Shown here in pieces: positions 55,374 to 64,000 of a stretch of DNA of 64,000 nt. Made by a program: the position numbers and the translations under genes. Position 1 is the stretch's first letter, and the number at the start of each line of letters is the position of its first letter. The notes under the pieces were generated by a model. It had not been told where the DNA came from. It ran no database searches and saw only the letters and a program-made list of their open reading frames with translations. The DNA is from Ditibartonella apis (GTDB lineage Bacteria; Pseudomonadota; Alphaproteobacteria; Rhizobiales; Rhizobiaceae), in NCBI RefSeq assembly GCF_001952075.1, contig NZ_LXYU01000001.1, forward strand, positions 434,001 to 498,000. Direction: 5' to 3'.

Positions 55374-56570
55374 ATGAATATCCATGAATATCAGGCCAAG
55401 CGTCTGCTTCATGAATATGGCGCACCGATAGCAAACGGTGTTGCTGTCTATTCTGTAGAGCAGGCAGAGGAATGGGCAAAAAAATTGCCCGGACCGCTTT
55501 ATGTCGTTAAAAGCCAGATTCACGCTGGTGGGCGCGGCAAGGGTAAGTTTAAAGAACTTGGTCCCGATGCTAAAGGTGGCGTCCGTCTTGCAAAATCGGT
55601 TGAAGAAGTTGTTGCCAATGTCAAAGAAATGCTTGGCAAAACACTCGTCACCAAGCAGACAGGACCGGCCGGAAAACAGGTAAATCGTCTTTATATTGAA
55701 GATGGTGCTGATATTGAACGCGAACTTTATCTGTCACTTCTCGTTGACCGTACGGTCGGAGAGGTTGCTTTTGTCGTTTCGACAGAAGGCGGTATGGATA
55801 TTGAAACCGTTGCACATGATACACCTGAAAAAATTCTCACCCTCCCGATTGATCCGGATAAGGGCGTTACCGCTGAAGACAGCGCAAAACTTTGCGATGC
55901 TCTGAAGCTTGATGGTGTTGCTCGTGAAGACGGATTGAAACTTTTCCCGATTCTTTACAAAGCTTTTGTCGAAAAAGACATGAGCCTTCTTGAAATCAAC
56001 CCGTTGATCGTCATGAAAAACGGTCATTTGCGGTTGTTGGACTCGAAGGTATCGTTCGACAATAATGCACTTTTCCGTCACCCCGACATTGTCGAGTTGC
56101 GGGATACTTCAGAGGAAGACCCGAAGGAAATCGAAGCTTCCAAACACGATCTTGCCTATATTGCTCTTGATGGCAATATCGGTTGCATGGTCAATGGCGC
56201 AGGCCTTGCCATGGCAACGATGGATATCATCAAGCTTTATGGTGGAGAGCCGGCAAACTTTCTTGATGTTGGTGGTGGTGCTTCCAAAGAGCGCGTGACT
56301 GCCGCTTTCAAGATTATTACAGCCGATCCCCATGTACAGGGCATATTGGTAAATATTTTCGGTGGCATCATGCGTTGTGATGTTATTGCCGAAGGTGTTC
56401 TGGCTGCGGTCAAGGAAGTCGGTTTGAAAGTGCCTCTGGTTATTCGTCTTGAAGGCACGAATGTTGATAAGGGCAAAGCTCTTATCAATGAAAGTGGTCT
56501 GAATGTAATCTCGGCGGATGATCTTGACGATGCCGCCAAGAAAATTGTCGCAGCCGTGAAGGGAGCTTGA
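55374..56570 (+). CDS. sucC: Succinyl-CoA synthetase beta subunit
   Basis: With SucD makes succinate and ATP or GTP from succinyl-CoA. 398 residues. ATP-grasp domain from [19 protein letters not shown], with [14 protein letters not shown] (about 54-60) and LEINPLIV; the C-terminal CoA-ligase domain has [32 protein letters not shown] and [16 protein letters not shown] lies before the ATG. Four bases separate it from sucD. Confidence 0.97.
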   Translation: MNIHEYQAKRLLHEYGAPIANGVAVYSVEQAEEWAKKLPGPLYVVKSQIHAGGRGKGKFKELGPDAKGGVRLAKSVEEVVANVKEMLGKTLVTKQTGPAGKQVNRLYIEDGADIERELYLSLLVDRTVGEVAFVVSTEGGMDIETVAHDTPEKILTLPIDPDKGVTAEDSAKLCDALKLDGVAREDGLKLFPILYKAFVEKDMSLLEINPLIVMKNGHLRLLDSKVSFDNNALFRHPDIVELRDTSEEDPKEIEASKHDLAYIALDGNIGCMVNGAGLAMATMDIIKLYGGEPANFLDVGGGASKERVTAAFKIITADPHVQGILVNIFGGIMRCDVIAEGVLAAVKEVGLKVPLVIRLEGTNVDKGKALINESGLNVISADDLDDAAKKIVAAVKGA

Positions 56571-56574
56571 AGTC

Positions 56575-57477
56575 ATGTCGATTCTTATCAACAAGGATAC
56601 CAAAGTTCTCGTACAGGGTTTGACCGGCAAAACCGGTACCTTCCATACCGAACAGGCACTTGCCTATCATGGGACCAAAATGGTCGGTGGCGTTAACCCG
56701 AAAAAGGGCGGCGAAACCTGGCATGGTGCCAATGGTGAAGAATTGCCTATTTTTGCAACTGTTGCCGAAGGCAAGGACAAAACGGGAGCCGATGCATCGG
56801 TTATCTATGTTCCGCCGGCAGGTGCTGCTGCTGCAATCATGGAAGCTATTGATGCCGAAATTGGCCTTATTGTTTGTATCACGGAAGGTATTCCGGTTCT
56901 TGATATGGTCAAGGTCAAGGCAAAATTGAGAAAATCGAAGTCGCGCCTTATCGGCCCAAACTGCCCCGGTGTTCTTACACCCGATGAATGCAAAATTGGC
57001 ATTATGCCGGGATCGATTTTCAAGAAAGGTTCGGTCGGTGTTGTGTCGCGCTCGGGCACTTTGACCTATGAAGCTGTTTATCAGACAACAGTCGAAGGTT
57101 TGGGCCAAACAACAGCCGTCGGCATTGGTGGCGATCCGGTCAAGGGTACCGAATTTATTGACGTACTTGAGATGTTCCTTGCAGATGATGAAACCAAGTC
57201 GATCGTTATGATCGGTGAGATCGGTGGTTCTGCAGAGGAAGATGCTTCCCAATTTCTGATCGATGAAGCCAAGAAGGGGCGCAAAAAACCGGTTGTCGGT
57301 TTTATTGCCGGTCGTACAGCGCCCAAGGGCCGCACAATGGGGCATGCCGGTGCTGTAATTTCCGGTGGCAAAGGAGGAGCCGAAGACAAGATCGCTGCTA
57401 TGGAAGCAGCCGGTATTCGGGTTTCTCCGTCACCTGCGCAAATCGGCAAGACGCTCGTTGAGGTTCTTAAAGGATAA
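56575..57477 (+). CDS. sucD: Succinyl-CoA synthetase alpha subunit
   Basis: 300 residues. CoA-binding Rossmann domain ([34 protein letters not shown]), [31 protein letters not shown], and the phosphorylated His in [18 protein letters not shown] near residue 250. It partners SucC encoded just upstream. A hairpin with T-run lies between it and sucA. Confidence 0.97.
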   Translation: MSILINKDTKVLVQGLTGKTGTFHTEQALAYHGTKMVGGVNPKKGGETWHGANGEELPIFATVAEGKDKTGADASVIYVPPAGAAAAIMEAIDAEIGLIVCITEGIPVLDMVKVKAKLRKSKSRLIGPNCPGVLTPDECKIGIMPGSIFKKGSVGVVSRSGTLTYEAVYQTTVEGLGQTTAVGIGGDPVKGTEFIDVLEMFLADDETKSIVMIGEIGGSAEEDASQFLIDEAKKGRKKPVVGFIAGRTAPKGRTMGHAGAVISGGKGGAEDKIAAMEAAGIRVSPSPAQIGKTLVEVLKG

Positions 57478-57485
57478 TTACAAAA

Positions 57486-57525
57486 AAGCCACTCGGGCGA
57501 CTGGTTCGGGTGGCTTGATTTTTTT
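57486..57525 (+). terminator. Hairpin terminator/attenuator between sucD and sucA
   Basis: AAGCCACTCG (57486-57495) pairs with CGGGTGGCTT (57507-57516), one G-U, then GATTTTTTT. It starts nine bases after the sucD stop and lies about 90 bases before sucA. Confidence 0.87.
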
Positions 57526-57611
57526 AACAGAAGCGAATGCTTCTTCAACACCAATTCGTAGGGTGTTCCCGCGGATATTAAGGAGACGGAACAGGTGTTC
57601 CGGCAGAATAT

Positions 57612-60608
57612 ATGGCAAGGCAGGACCAGACAAACGATCTTTTTGAACAAACTTCGTTTTTATATGGTGGCAATGCTGATTATATAGATCAGCTTTATGC
57701 CGAGTATGAGAAAAACCCCGCCGGCGTTGATCCGCAATGGCGTGAATTTTTCGATAATTTAAAAGACAATAAAGAAGATGTGCTGAAAAATGCTGAAGGC
57801 GCATCCTGGCAGCGTGACAATTGGCCGGTAAAGCCGGTAGGCGAGCTGGTATCAGCTCTGGACGGTGATTGGTCCGCTGTTGAAAAACATATGGGCGACA
57901 AGCTCAAAGGCAAAGCAGCAGAAGCAGCCAAAAAAGGCGGTTCGGCTGTAAGCAATGCCGATATCATTCAGGCAACCCGCGATTCAGTGCGCGCGATTAT
58001 GATGATCCGCGCCTATCGTATGCGCGGCCATCTTCATGCAAAACTTGATCCGTTACAATTGCGTGAAGCACCGGAAGATTATAACGAATTGTCGCCTGAA
58101 ACCTATGGTTTCACAACGGCTGACTATGATCGCAAGATATTTATCGACAATGTTCTCGGGCTTGAATATGCAACAATCCCGCAGATGTTGGAGATATTGA
58201 AAAACACCTATTGCAATACAATTGGTGTCGAGTTCATGCATATTTCCGATCCGGCAGAAAAAAGCTGGATTCAGGAACGCATTGAAGGCCCGAACAATTG
58301 GGTGTCGTTCACGCCTGAAGGTAAAAAGGCTATTGTTCATAAGCTTGTAGAAGCCGAAGGTTTCGAGAAGTTTCTAGATACAAAATATAAAGGAACCAAG
58401 CGTTTCGGCCTTGATGGCGGTGAATCGCTTATTCCGGCTCTTGAACAGATCATCAAGCGCGGTGGTGCTCTTGGTGTGGAAGAGATCGTTTTCGGTATGG
58501 CTCACCGCGGACGTCTTAACGTTCTTTCGCAGGTGCTCTCCAAGCCCCATCGCGCGATCTTCCATGAATTCAAAGGTGGCTCATATAAGCCTGACGATGT
58601 TGAAGGTTCAGGCGATGTGAAATACCATTTGGGTACATCTTCCGATCGTGAGTTCGATGGCAACAAGGTGCATTTGTCACTTCTTGCCAACCCGTCCCAC
58701 CTCGAAATTGTCGACCCTGTTGTGATCGGTAAAACCCGTGCAAAACAGGATTTGCTTGCCGGTCCAAGCCGCAGTGATCTTGTTCCGCTCAGCGAGCGGG
58801 CAAAAGTTATGCCGGTTCTTATCCATGGTGATGCAGCATTTGCCGGTCAAGGTGTTATTCAGGAAACATTGGGTCTTTCGGGACTGAAAGGTTTCCGTGT
58901 TGCCGGCTCTATCCACTTCATCATCAACAACCAGATCGGCTTTACCACCAATCCGCGTTTTGGTCGCTCGACACCTTATCCGTCAGATATTGCCAAGATG
59001 ATCGACGCGCCGATTTTCCACGTCAATGGCGATGATCCGGAAGCAGTTGTTTATGTTGCCAAGGTTGCAACAGAATTCCGCATGATTTTCCATAAACCGG
59101 TTGTTATCGACATGTTCTGCTATCGCCGGTTTGGTCACAATGAAGGTGATGAACCTTCCTTCACGCAGCCATTGATGTATAAAGCCATTCGTGGTCATAA
59201 AACCACTTTGGAACTTTATGGCGAGAAGCTGGAAAAAGAAGGCCTTATCAAAGCTGAAGAACTCGACCAGCAAAAGCGCGAGTGGCACGACAAACTTGAA
59301 AAAGAATTTGAAGCAGCCACTTCCTATAAGCCCAACAAGGCCGATTGGCTTGATGGTACATGGACAGGCTTGAAAGCCGCCGATAATGCCGATGACCAAC
59401 GTCGCGGTGCAACCGGTGTGCCAATCAAGACACTGAAAGAAATTGGCGAACGTCTGGTTGACATTCCCGCCGATTTTCATGTTCACAAAACCATTAAGCG
59501 TTTCCTTGATAACCGTGCGAAAATGTTTGCAACAGGTGAAGGAATCGATTGGGCGACCGGTGAAGCTTTGGCTTTCGGTTCACTCGTTATCGAAGGTGCA
59601 CCGGTTCGTCTTTCCGGTGAAGATGTCGAACGTGGCACATTCAGCCAGCGTCATTCGGTTCTTTACGATCAGGAAAACGAAAACCGTTATATCCCGTTAA
59701 ATAATCTCAAAAAGGGTCAGGCCATTTATGAGCCTGTCAACTCGATGCTTTCGGAAGAAGGTGTATTGGGATTTGAATATGGATATTCACTGGCACAACC
59801 GCTCGGCTTGAACTTGTGGGAAGCCCAATTCGGTGACTTTGCGAATGGTGCACAGGTTCTTTTTGACCAGTTCATTTCCTCTGGCGAGCGCAAATGGTTG
59901 CGTATGAGTGGCCTTGTCTGCCTGTTGCCACATGGATTTGAAGGTCAGGGACCGGAACACTCTTCAGCCCGCCTTGAACGTTATCTGCAACTATGTGCAG
60001 AAGATAATATGCAGGTTGCCAATTGTACGACACCGGCAAATTACTTCCACATTTTGCGCCGTCAGATCAAACGCGATTTCCGTAAACCGCTGATCTTGAT
60101 GACACCGAAATCCTTGTTGCGTCACAAACGCGCCATTTCTTCGTTGAGCGATATGGGAGCCGATACAACGTTCCATCGCTTGTTGCTTGATGACGCCCAA
60201 CAGCTCAAGGATCAGGCAATCAAGTTGCAGAAAGACAACAAGATCCGTCGTGTCGTTCTCTGCTCCGGCAAGGTCTATTATGACCTTTACGAAGAGCGCG
60301 AAAAACGCGGAATCGATGATGTCTATCTGTTGCGTGTTGAACAGCTTTACCCGTTCCCGGCAAAAGCCTTGATCACTGTTCTTTCCCGCTTCTTGCAAGC
60401 GGAAATCGTCTGGTGTCAGGAAGAGCCGAAAAATATGGGTGCCTGGTCATTTATTGAACCGTATCTTGAATGGGTACTGGCTCATATCGGCGCGAAATAT
60501 CCTCGTGCCCGTTATGCCGGTCGTCCTGCAAGTGCTTCGCCTGCAACCGGGCTTATGTCGCAACATCTTCAACAGCTTGCCGCGTTCCTTGAAGACGCGT
60601 TGGCTTAA
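57612..60608 (+). CDS. sucA: 2-oxoglutarate dehydrogenase E1 component
   Basis: Thiamine-diphosphate decarboxylase of the 2-oxoglutarate dehydrogenase complex. 998 residues. N-terminal SucB-binding segment TSFLYGGNADYIDQLYAEY, then HRMRGHLHAKLDPL-like sequence, GMAHRGRLNVLSQVL (about 297), HGDAAFAGQGVIQETLGLS, the ThDP-binding IGFTTNPRFGRSTPYPSDIAKM with GDDPEAV, SGEDVERGTFSQRHSVL, HGFEGQGPEHSSARLER and MTPKSLLRHK. Length and domains are complete. ATG at 57612; 33 bases separate it from sucB. Confidence 0.97.
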   Translation: MARQDQTNDLFEQTSFLYGGNADYIDQLYAEYEKNPAGVDPQWREFFDNLKDNKEDVLKNAEGASWQRDNWPVKPVGELVSALDGDWSAVEKHMGDKLKGKAAEAAKKGGSAVSNADIIQATRDSVRAIMMIRAYRMRGHLHAKLDPLQLREAPEDYNELSPETYGFTTADYDRKIFIDNVLGLEYATIPQMLEILKNTYCNTIGVEFMHISDPAEKSWIQERIEGPNNWVSFTPEGKKAIVHKLVEAEGFEKFLDTKYKGTKRFGLDGGESLIPALEQIIKRGGALGVEEIVFGMAHRGRLNVLSQVLSKPHRAIFHEFKGGSYKPDDVEGSGDVKYHLGTSSDREFDGNKVHLSLLANPSHLEIVDPVVIGKTRAKQDLLAGPSRSDLVPLSERAKVMPVLIHGDAAFAGQGVIQETLGLSGLKGFRVAGSIHFIINNQIGFTTNPRFGRSTPYPSDIAKMIDAPIFHVNGDDPEAVVYVAKVATEFRMIFHKPVVIDMFCYRRFGHNEGDEPSFTQPLMYKAIRGHKTTLELYGEKLEKEGLIKAEELDQQKREWHDKLEKEFEAATSYKPNKADWLDGTWTGLKAADNADDQRRGATGVPIKTLKEIGERLVDIPADFHVHKTIKRFLDNRAKMFATGEGIDWATGEALAFGSLVIEGAPVRLSGEDVERGTFSQRHSVLYDQENENRYIPLNNLKKGQAIYEPVNSMLSEEGVLGFEYGYSLAQPLGLNLWEAQFGDFANGAQVLFDQFISSGERKWLRMSGLVCLLPHGFEGQGPEHSSARLERYLQLCAEDNMQVANCTTPANYFHILRRQIKRDFRKPLILMTPKSLLRHKRAISSLSDMGADTTFHRLLLDDAQQLKDQAIKLQKDNKIRRVVLCSGKVYYDLYEEREKRGIDDVYLLRVEQLYPFPAKALITVLSRFLQAEIVWCQEEPKNMGAWSFIEPYLEWVLAHIGAKYPRARYAGRPASASPATGLMSQHLQQLAAFLEDALA

Positions 60609-60641
60609 TTCTCAAATCACTCTGACGTATGGAAAAAAATT

Positions 60642-61862
60642 ATGGCTAATGAAATCCGTGTTCCTACTCTGGGCGAGTCCGTTACTGAAGCAACCATTGG
60701 GAAATGGTTCAAAAAAGTTGGCGATGCTGTCGCTATGGACGAGCCCTTGGTTGAACTTGAAACTGATAAAGTAACAGTCGAGGTTCCCTCGCCTGTCGCA
60801 GGAAAATTGACAGAAATTGTTGCCAACGAAGGTGACAATGTCGAAGTTGGCGCGCTTCTCGGCTCGATTGAGGCTGGAGCTGCCGGCAATGTTGCTCCGC
60901 AGCCAAAGCCTGCCCAACCGGCACCGAGCGCTCCTGCACCACAACCGGCAGTAAGTGCACCTGCAGCCGCTTCCGGCTCGATGCAGCCTGCTCCTTCAGC
61001 AGCCAAGCTCATGGCTGAAAACAATTTGTCAGCCGGTCAGGTTGATGGTTCGGGCAAGCGTGGTCAGGTCCTCAAAGGCGACGTTCTTGATGCTCTTGCA
61101 AAAGGCATTTCGGCCGCTGCTCCGGTTGCTGCACCGCGCGCAGCTTCCCAGCCGCAAGATGCAGCACGTGAAGAACGTGTCCGCATGACAAAATTGCGCC
61201 AGACCATTGCCCGTCGTTTGAAAGACGCACAAAACACCATGGCAATGCTCACCACTTTCAACGAAGTGGACATGTCGGCTATTATGGACTTGCGTAAACG
61301 CTACAAGGAAATGTTCGAGAAGAAACATGGCGTCAAACTCGGCTTCATGGGCTTCTTCACCAAGGCTGTTTGCCACGCATTGAAAGAAGTTCCCGCTGTT
61401 AATGCCGAAATCGACGGTACCGACATTATTTACAAAAATTATGTCAATGCCGGTATTGCTGTTGGTACAGCCAAAGGCCTTGTTGTTCCGGTTGTTCGTG
61501 ACGCAGACCAGCTTTCAATTGCTGGGATCGAAAAAGAAATCGGTCGCCTTGGACGTCTCGCACGTGACGGCAAGCTCGCTGTCGCCGATATGCAGGGTGG
61601 CACATTCACCATCACCAATGGTGGCGTTTATGGTTCATTGATGTCCACACCTATCCTCAATGCTCCTCAATCGGGTATTCTGGGTATGCATGCCATCAAG
61701 GAACGTGCTGTCGTTGTCAATGGCGAGGTTGTTGCCCGTCCGATGATGTATCTCGCTCTCTCTTATGACCACCGTATCGTTGATGGTCAGGAAGCTGTTA
61801 CATTCCTCGTTCGCGTTAAAGAATGCCTTGAAGATCCGGAACGTCTCGTTATCGATCTTTAA
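60642..61862 (+). CDS. sucB: Dihydrolipoyl succinyltransferase (E2 of 2-oxoglutarate dehydrogenase)
   Basis: 406 residues. One lipoyl domain with the lipoylated Lys in [14 protein letters not shown] (about 43), an Ala/Pro-rich linker (about 85-120), the E3-binding domain [20 protein letters not shown] with [12 protein letters not shown], a second linker, and the catalytic core with [14 protein letters not shown] (His near 377). The core of the complex; E1 is just upstream and E3 (lpdA) two genes downstream. Confidence 0.97.
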   Translation: MANEIRVPTLGESVTEATIGKWFKKVGDAVAMDEPLVELETDKVTVEVPSPVAGKLTEIVANEGDNVEVGALLGSIEAGAAGNVAPQPKPAQPAPSAPAPQPAVSAPAAASGSMQPAPSAAKLMAENNLSAGQVDGSGKRGQVLKGDVLDALAKGISAAAPVAAPRAASQPQDAAREERVRMTKLRQTIARRLKDAQNTMAMLTTFNEVDMSAIMDLRKRYKEMFEKKHGVKLGFMGFFTKAVCHALKEVPAVNAEIDGTDIIYKNYVNAGIAVGTAKGLVVPVVRDADQLSIAGIEKEIGRLGRLARDGKLAVADMQGGTFTITNGGVYGSLMSTPILNAPQSGILGMHAIKERAVVVNGEVVARPMMYLALSYDHRIVDGQEAVTFLVRVKECLEDPERLVIDL

Positions 61863-61878
61863 AATAGGATAGTCGCAA

Positions 61879-62274
61879 ATGAATGCACCAGCAGCATTAT
61901 TGGCCATAAGCGTCATATTGTTGTTGGTGCATATTTTTTTGCAGGCTTTTCTCGCAACACGTGAATTGGGACGAAGCTGGAACGCCGGACCAAGAGATGG
62001 CGGTGAGGCGCCAAAATCGGTTTATGCCGGTCGGGCAATGCGTGCGAGCGTCAATTTCCGTGAAACTTATCCGGCATTTCTGGCATTGATGTTGCTTGGT
62101 GATTTTGCCCCAAATAACATTATGTTGACCGTGGCAGGTGGATCCATATGGGTCATAGCAAGGATTATCTATATTCCGCTTTACCTCTTGGGCATCCCCT
62201 ACATCCGTAGCATCGTCTGGCTAATTTCCATCCTCGGATTGGTCATCATGCTTGTCGCCGCTTTCTGGAGTTAG
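61879..62274 (+). CDS. MAPEG-family membrane protein
   Basis: 131 residues, four hydrophobic helices (about 4-27, 65-82, 87-105, 112-130). The MAPEG pattern is seen in GRAMRASVNFRETYPAFLALMLLGDF, with Arg/Asn/Glu residues typical of the glutathione-binding face, and ARIIYIPLYLLGIPYIRS. Bacterial members are membrane proteins related to glutathione transferases; their substrates are mostly unknown. It lies 16 bases after sucB and its TAG stop is followed at once by the next ATG, so it is within the suc operon. Confidence 0.9.
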   Translation: MNAPAALLAISVILLLVHIFLQAFLATRELGRSWNAGPRDGGEAPKSVYAGRAMRASVNFRETYPAFLALMLLGDFAPNNIMLTVAGGSIWVIARIIYIPLYLLGIPYIRSIVWLISILGLVIMLVAAFWS

Positions 62275-62916
62275 ATGATGGCTCCTTATTTTGTCGAATG
62301 GTCAACATTGATGGCGGTATTCGCAATTGCGGCAATAACGCCGGGAGCCGATTTCGCATTGATTTTGCGCCAATCGTTGGTTCATGGGCGTGAGGCCGCT
62401 TTTGCGACAGCTTTCGGCATCGGCGCGGCTCTGCTCTTTCACGTAAGTTACACGATTCTGGGACTTGGATTGCTCATTTCGAAATCCCTTATTCTGTTTA
62501 ATGTCGTTAAGTGGCTCGGTGTTCTCTATCTTCTCTATATCGGCATTAAAAGCATTACCTCGCGCGGTATTGCGGGTGAAAAAAACGAAAACGGAAAAAG
62601 TAGGAAAACACGGCAAAATTTGAAAAAAGCATTTTTTGCCGGATTTACCGTCAATGCTCTTAACCCCAAAGCGGTGTTTTTCTTTCTTTCGATTTTCTCG
62701 ACATTTGTCGCACCGGTAACGCCTATAGCAGTTAAGTTTTGCTATGGTCTATCGATGTCGGCACTTCTTATAGGATGGTTCGTTTTGGTTGGCATTTTTA
62801 TGACGACCCCTGCCATTCGCTCATTATATCAACGCGCCGCCAAATGGATTGATCGCCTTTGCGGAGCTGTTTTCATCGCATTCAGTATCAGGCTTATGTT
62901 TCAGAAAGCCTCGTAA
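62275..62916 (+). CDS. LysE/RhtB-family exporter
   Basis: 213 residues, about six hydrophobic helices. Landmarks: IAAITPGADFALILRQSLVHGREAAFATAFGIGAALLFHVSYTILGLGLL and FFAGFTVNALNPKAVFFFLSIFSTFV. GADF replaces the more common GPDM in the first motif. The central loop is basic and polar (about 98-118). It starts directly after the MAPEG gene stop and lies 45 bases before lpdA, so it is probably cotranscribed with sucAB. Amino-acid or related metabolite export is a family-level inference. Confidence 0.9.
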   Translation: MMAPYFVEWSTLMAVFAIAAITPGADFALILRQSLVHGREAAFATAFGIGAALLFHVSYTILGLGLLISKSLILFNVVKWLGVLYLLYIGIKSITSRGIAGEKNENGKSRKTRQNLKKAFFAGFTVNALNPKAVFFFLSIFSTFVAPVTPIAVKFCYGLSMSALLIGWFVLVGIFMTTPAIRSLYQRAAKWIDRLCGAVFIAFSIRLMFQKAS

Positions 62917-62961
62917 GTTTTAAAATTTTCAGGTCTCTGCGGCCGTAACGAAAGGAAAAAG

Positions 62962-64000
62962 AATGTCTTATGATGTCGTCGTAATTGGAGCAGGTCCCGG
63001 TGGATATGTTGCAGCAATCAAGGCTGCACAACTCGGGCTAAAAACCGCAATCGTGGAAAAGCGCGATACATTGGGTGGTACATGTCTTAATGTCGGCTGT
63101 ATTCCTTCCAAAGCGCTGCTCTATGCTTCCGAAATTTTTGCCTCGGCTCAACACGGTTTCGAGGCTTTGGGTGTTTCGGTTTCCAAACCCAAACTCGACC
63201 TTGCCGGCATGATGGCCCACAAGCAGAAAACCGTTGATGGTAACACAAGCGGTGTCGCTTTTCTGATGAAGAAAAACAAGATTGACACCGTTTACGGCAC
63301 GGCCAGAATTCTTGGTGCAGGCAAAGTCGAAGTTGCTGCCAAAGATGGCTCGAAACAGACTCTTGAGACCAAAAATATCATCATCGCAACAGGTTCCGAC
63401 GTTGCCGGTATTCCGGGAATGAAGATCGATATCGATGAAAAAGTTATTGTTTCCTCAACCGGTGCTTTGTCGCTTCCCAAAGTACCTCATCACATGGTTG
63501 TTGTCGGCGCCGGTGTGATCGGTTCTGAGCTTGGTTCGGTCTGGAGCCGGCTTGGTGCAAAGGTAACAGTCGTCGAATTTCTCGACAAGGTTCTGGGGCC
63601 GATGGATGGCGAAGTGTCCAAGCAGTTCCAGAAACTCATGGAAAAACAAGGTATCGAATATAAACTCGGCGCAAAAGTAACCGGCGTTGAAAAAACCGCA
63701 TCTGGTGCAAAAGTTACCTTTGAACCTGTTAAAGGTGGTTCGGCTGAAACTCTTGAAGCCGATATTGTTCTCGTTGCTACTGGTCGTCGTCCTTATACCG
63801 AAGGACTTGGTCTCAAAGAGGCCGGTGTAGCACTGGACGAACGTGGTCGGGTGAATATCGATTCACATTGGCAAACAAATATTGCCGGAATTTACGCAAT
63901 TGGCGATGTTGTCAAAGGTCCGATGCTTGCCCATAAAGCGGAAGACGAAGGTGTTGCTCTGGCTGAAATTCTTGCCGGTCAAAAAGGCCATGTCAATTAT
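62962..64000 (+). CDS. lpdA: Dihydrolipoyl dehydrogenase (E3), cut by the window end
   Basis: FAD/NAD oxidoreductase that reoxidises dihydrolipoyl groups of the 2-oxoglutarate dehydrogenase complex and others. 346 codons are visible from the ATG at 62962 (GAAAGGAAAAAG upstream); the C-terminal dimerisation domain lies outside the window. FAD motif VVVIGAGPGGYVAAIKAAQLG, redox disulfide GGTCLNVGCIPSKALL (Cys41 and Cys46), the NAD motif VVVGAGVIGSELGSVWSRLG and the second FAD motif IYAIGDVVKGPMLAHKAEDEG are all intact. Confidence 0.96.

Overview
This window is core chromosome of an alphaproteobacterium of the order Rhizobiales (Hyphomicrobiales). Several features point there: the gene order around the replication origin (maf-ppsR-[oriC]-hemE-hemJ-rho-mnmE-mnmG-rsmG-parA-parB), an Omp19-type lipoprotein, a CenR-like regulator, HemJ, a lysA-linked TIGR02302/DUF4175 gene, and a tRNA-Arg(CCU) gene interrupted by a group I intron. 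GC content looks moderate (mid 40s by eye) and amino-acid biosynthesis is intact (argG, argH, lysA, dapF, aroBKE, cysK). A Bartonellaceae/Brucellaceae relative, for example a gut-associated Bartonella of the B. apis type, is my best guess, but it is an inference. I see no prophage, insertion sequence or CRISPR array.

Layout. 0-5 kb: split tRNA-Arg, aroB-aroK (minus), then a small membrane protein gene coupled to xerD, and accA (plus). 5-9 kb: an envelope and regulation group (L,D-transpeptidase-like protein, CenR-like response regulator, cyclic-nucleotide-binding protein), a methyltransferase and an unusual small lipoprotein. 9-28 kb: metabolic genes on both strands (aldo/keto reductase, cysK, TIGR02302-lysA-lptM-argH, tlpA, cobalamin adenosyltransferase with hydroxybutyryl-CoA dehydrogenase, D-2-hydroxyacid dehydrogenase, FAH hydrolase, LysE exporter, argG) and several small or unknown proteins.

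28-46 kb is the replication-origin region. All genes from 27.7 to 36.3 kb lie on the minus strand (polA, dnaQ, coaE, aroE, maf, ppsR). All genes from 36.7 to 45.8 kb lie on the plus strand (hemE to parB). The gap between ppsR and hemE has perfect DnaA-box matches, a TTAA-N7-TTAA CtrA box and six GANTC (CcrM) sites, so it is very probably oriC. Five strong parS sites surround mnmG/rsmG just upstream of parAB, with two weaker ones at 37.8 and 4.7 kb. A multi-hairpin small RNA candidate with CCCUCUCC loops sits between polA and dnaQ.

46-64 kb: a minus-strand operon dapF-mtaB-ftsY-yciB-gloB plus an orphan periplasmic protein, then omp19 and zapE, then the TCA-cycle cluster mdh-sucC-sucD-sucA-sucB-(MAPEG)-(LysE)-lpdA, with lpdA cut by the window end. 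Hairpins between mdh/sucC and sucD/sucA and a structured mdh leader suggest RNA-level tuning of that cluster.

No wholly new multi-gene system is evident. The best leads are RNA or DNA elements: the intron-split tRNA, the oriC/parS architecture, the polA-dnaQ sRNA, a 50-residue membrane protein whose ribosome binding site is buried in a perfect hairpin, and several structured untranslated regions.
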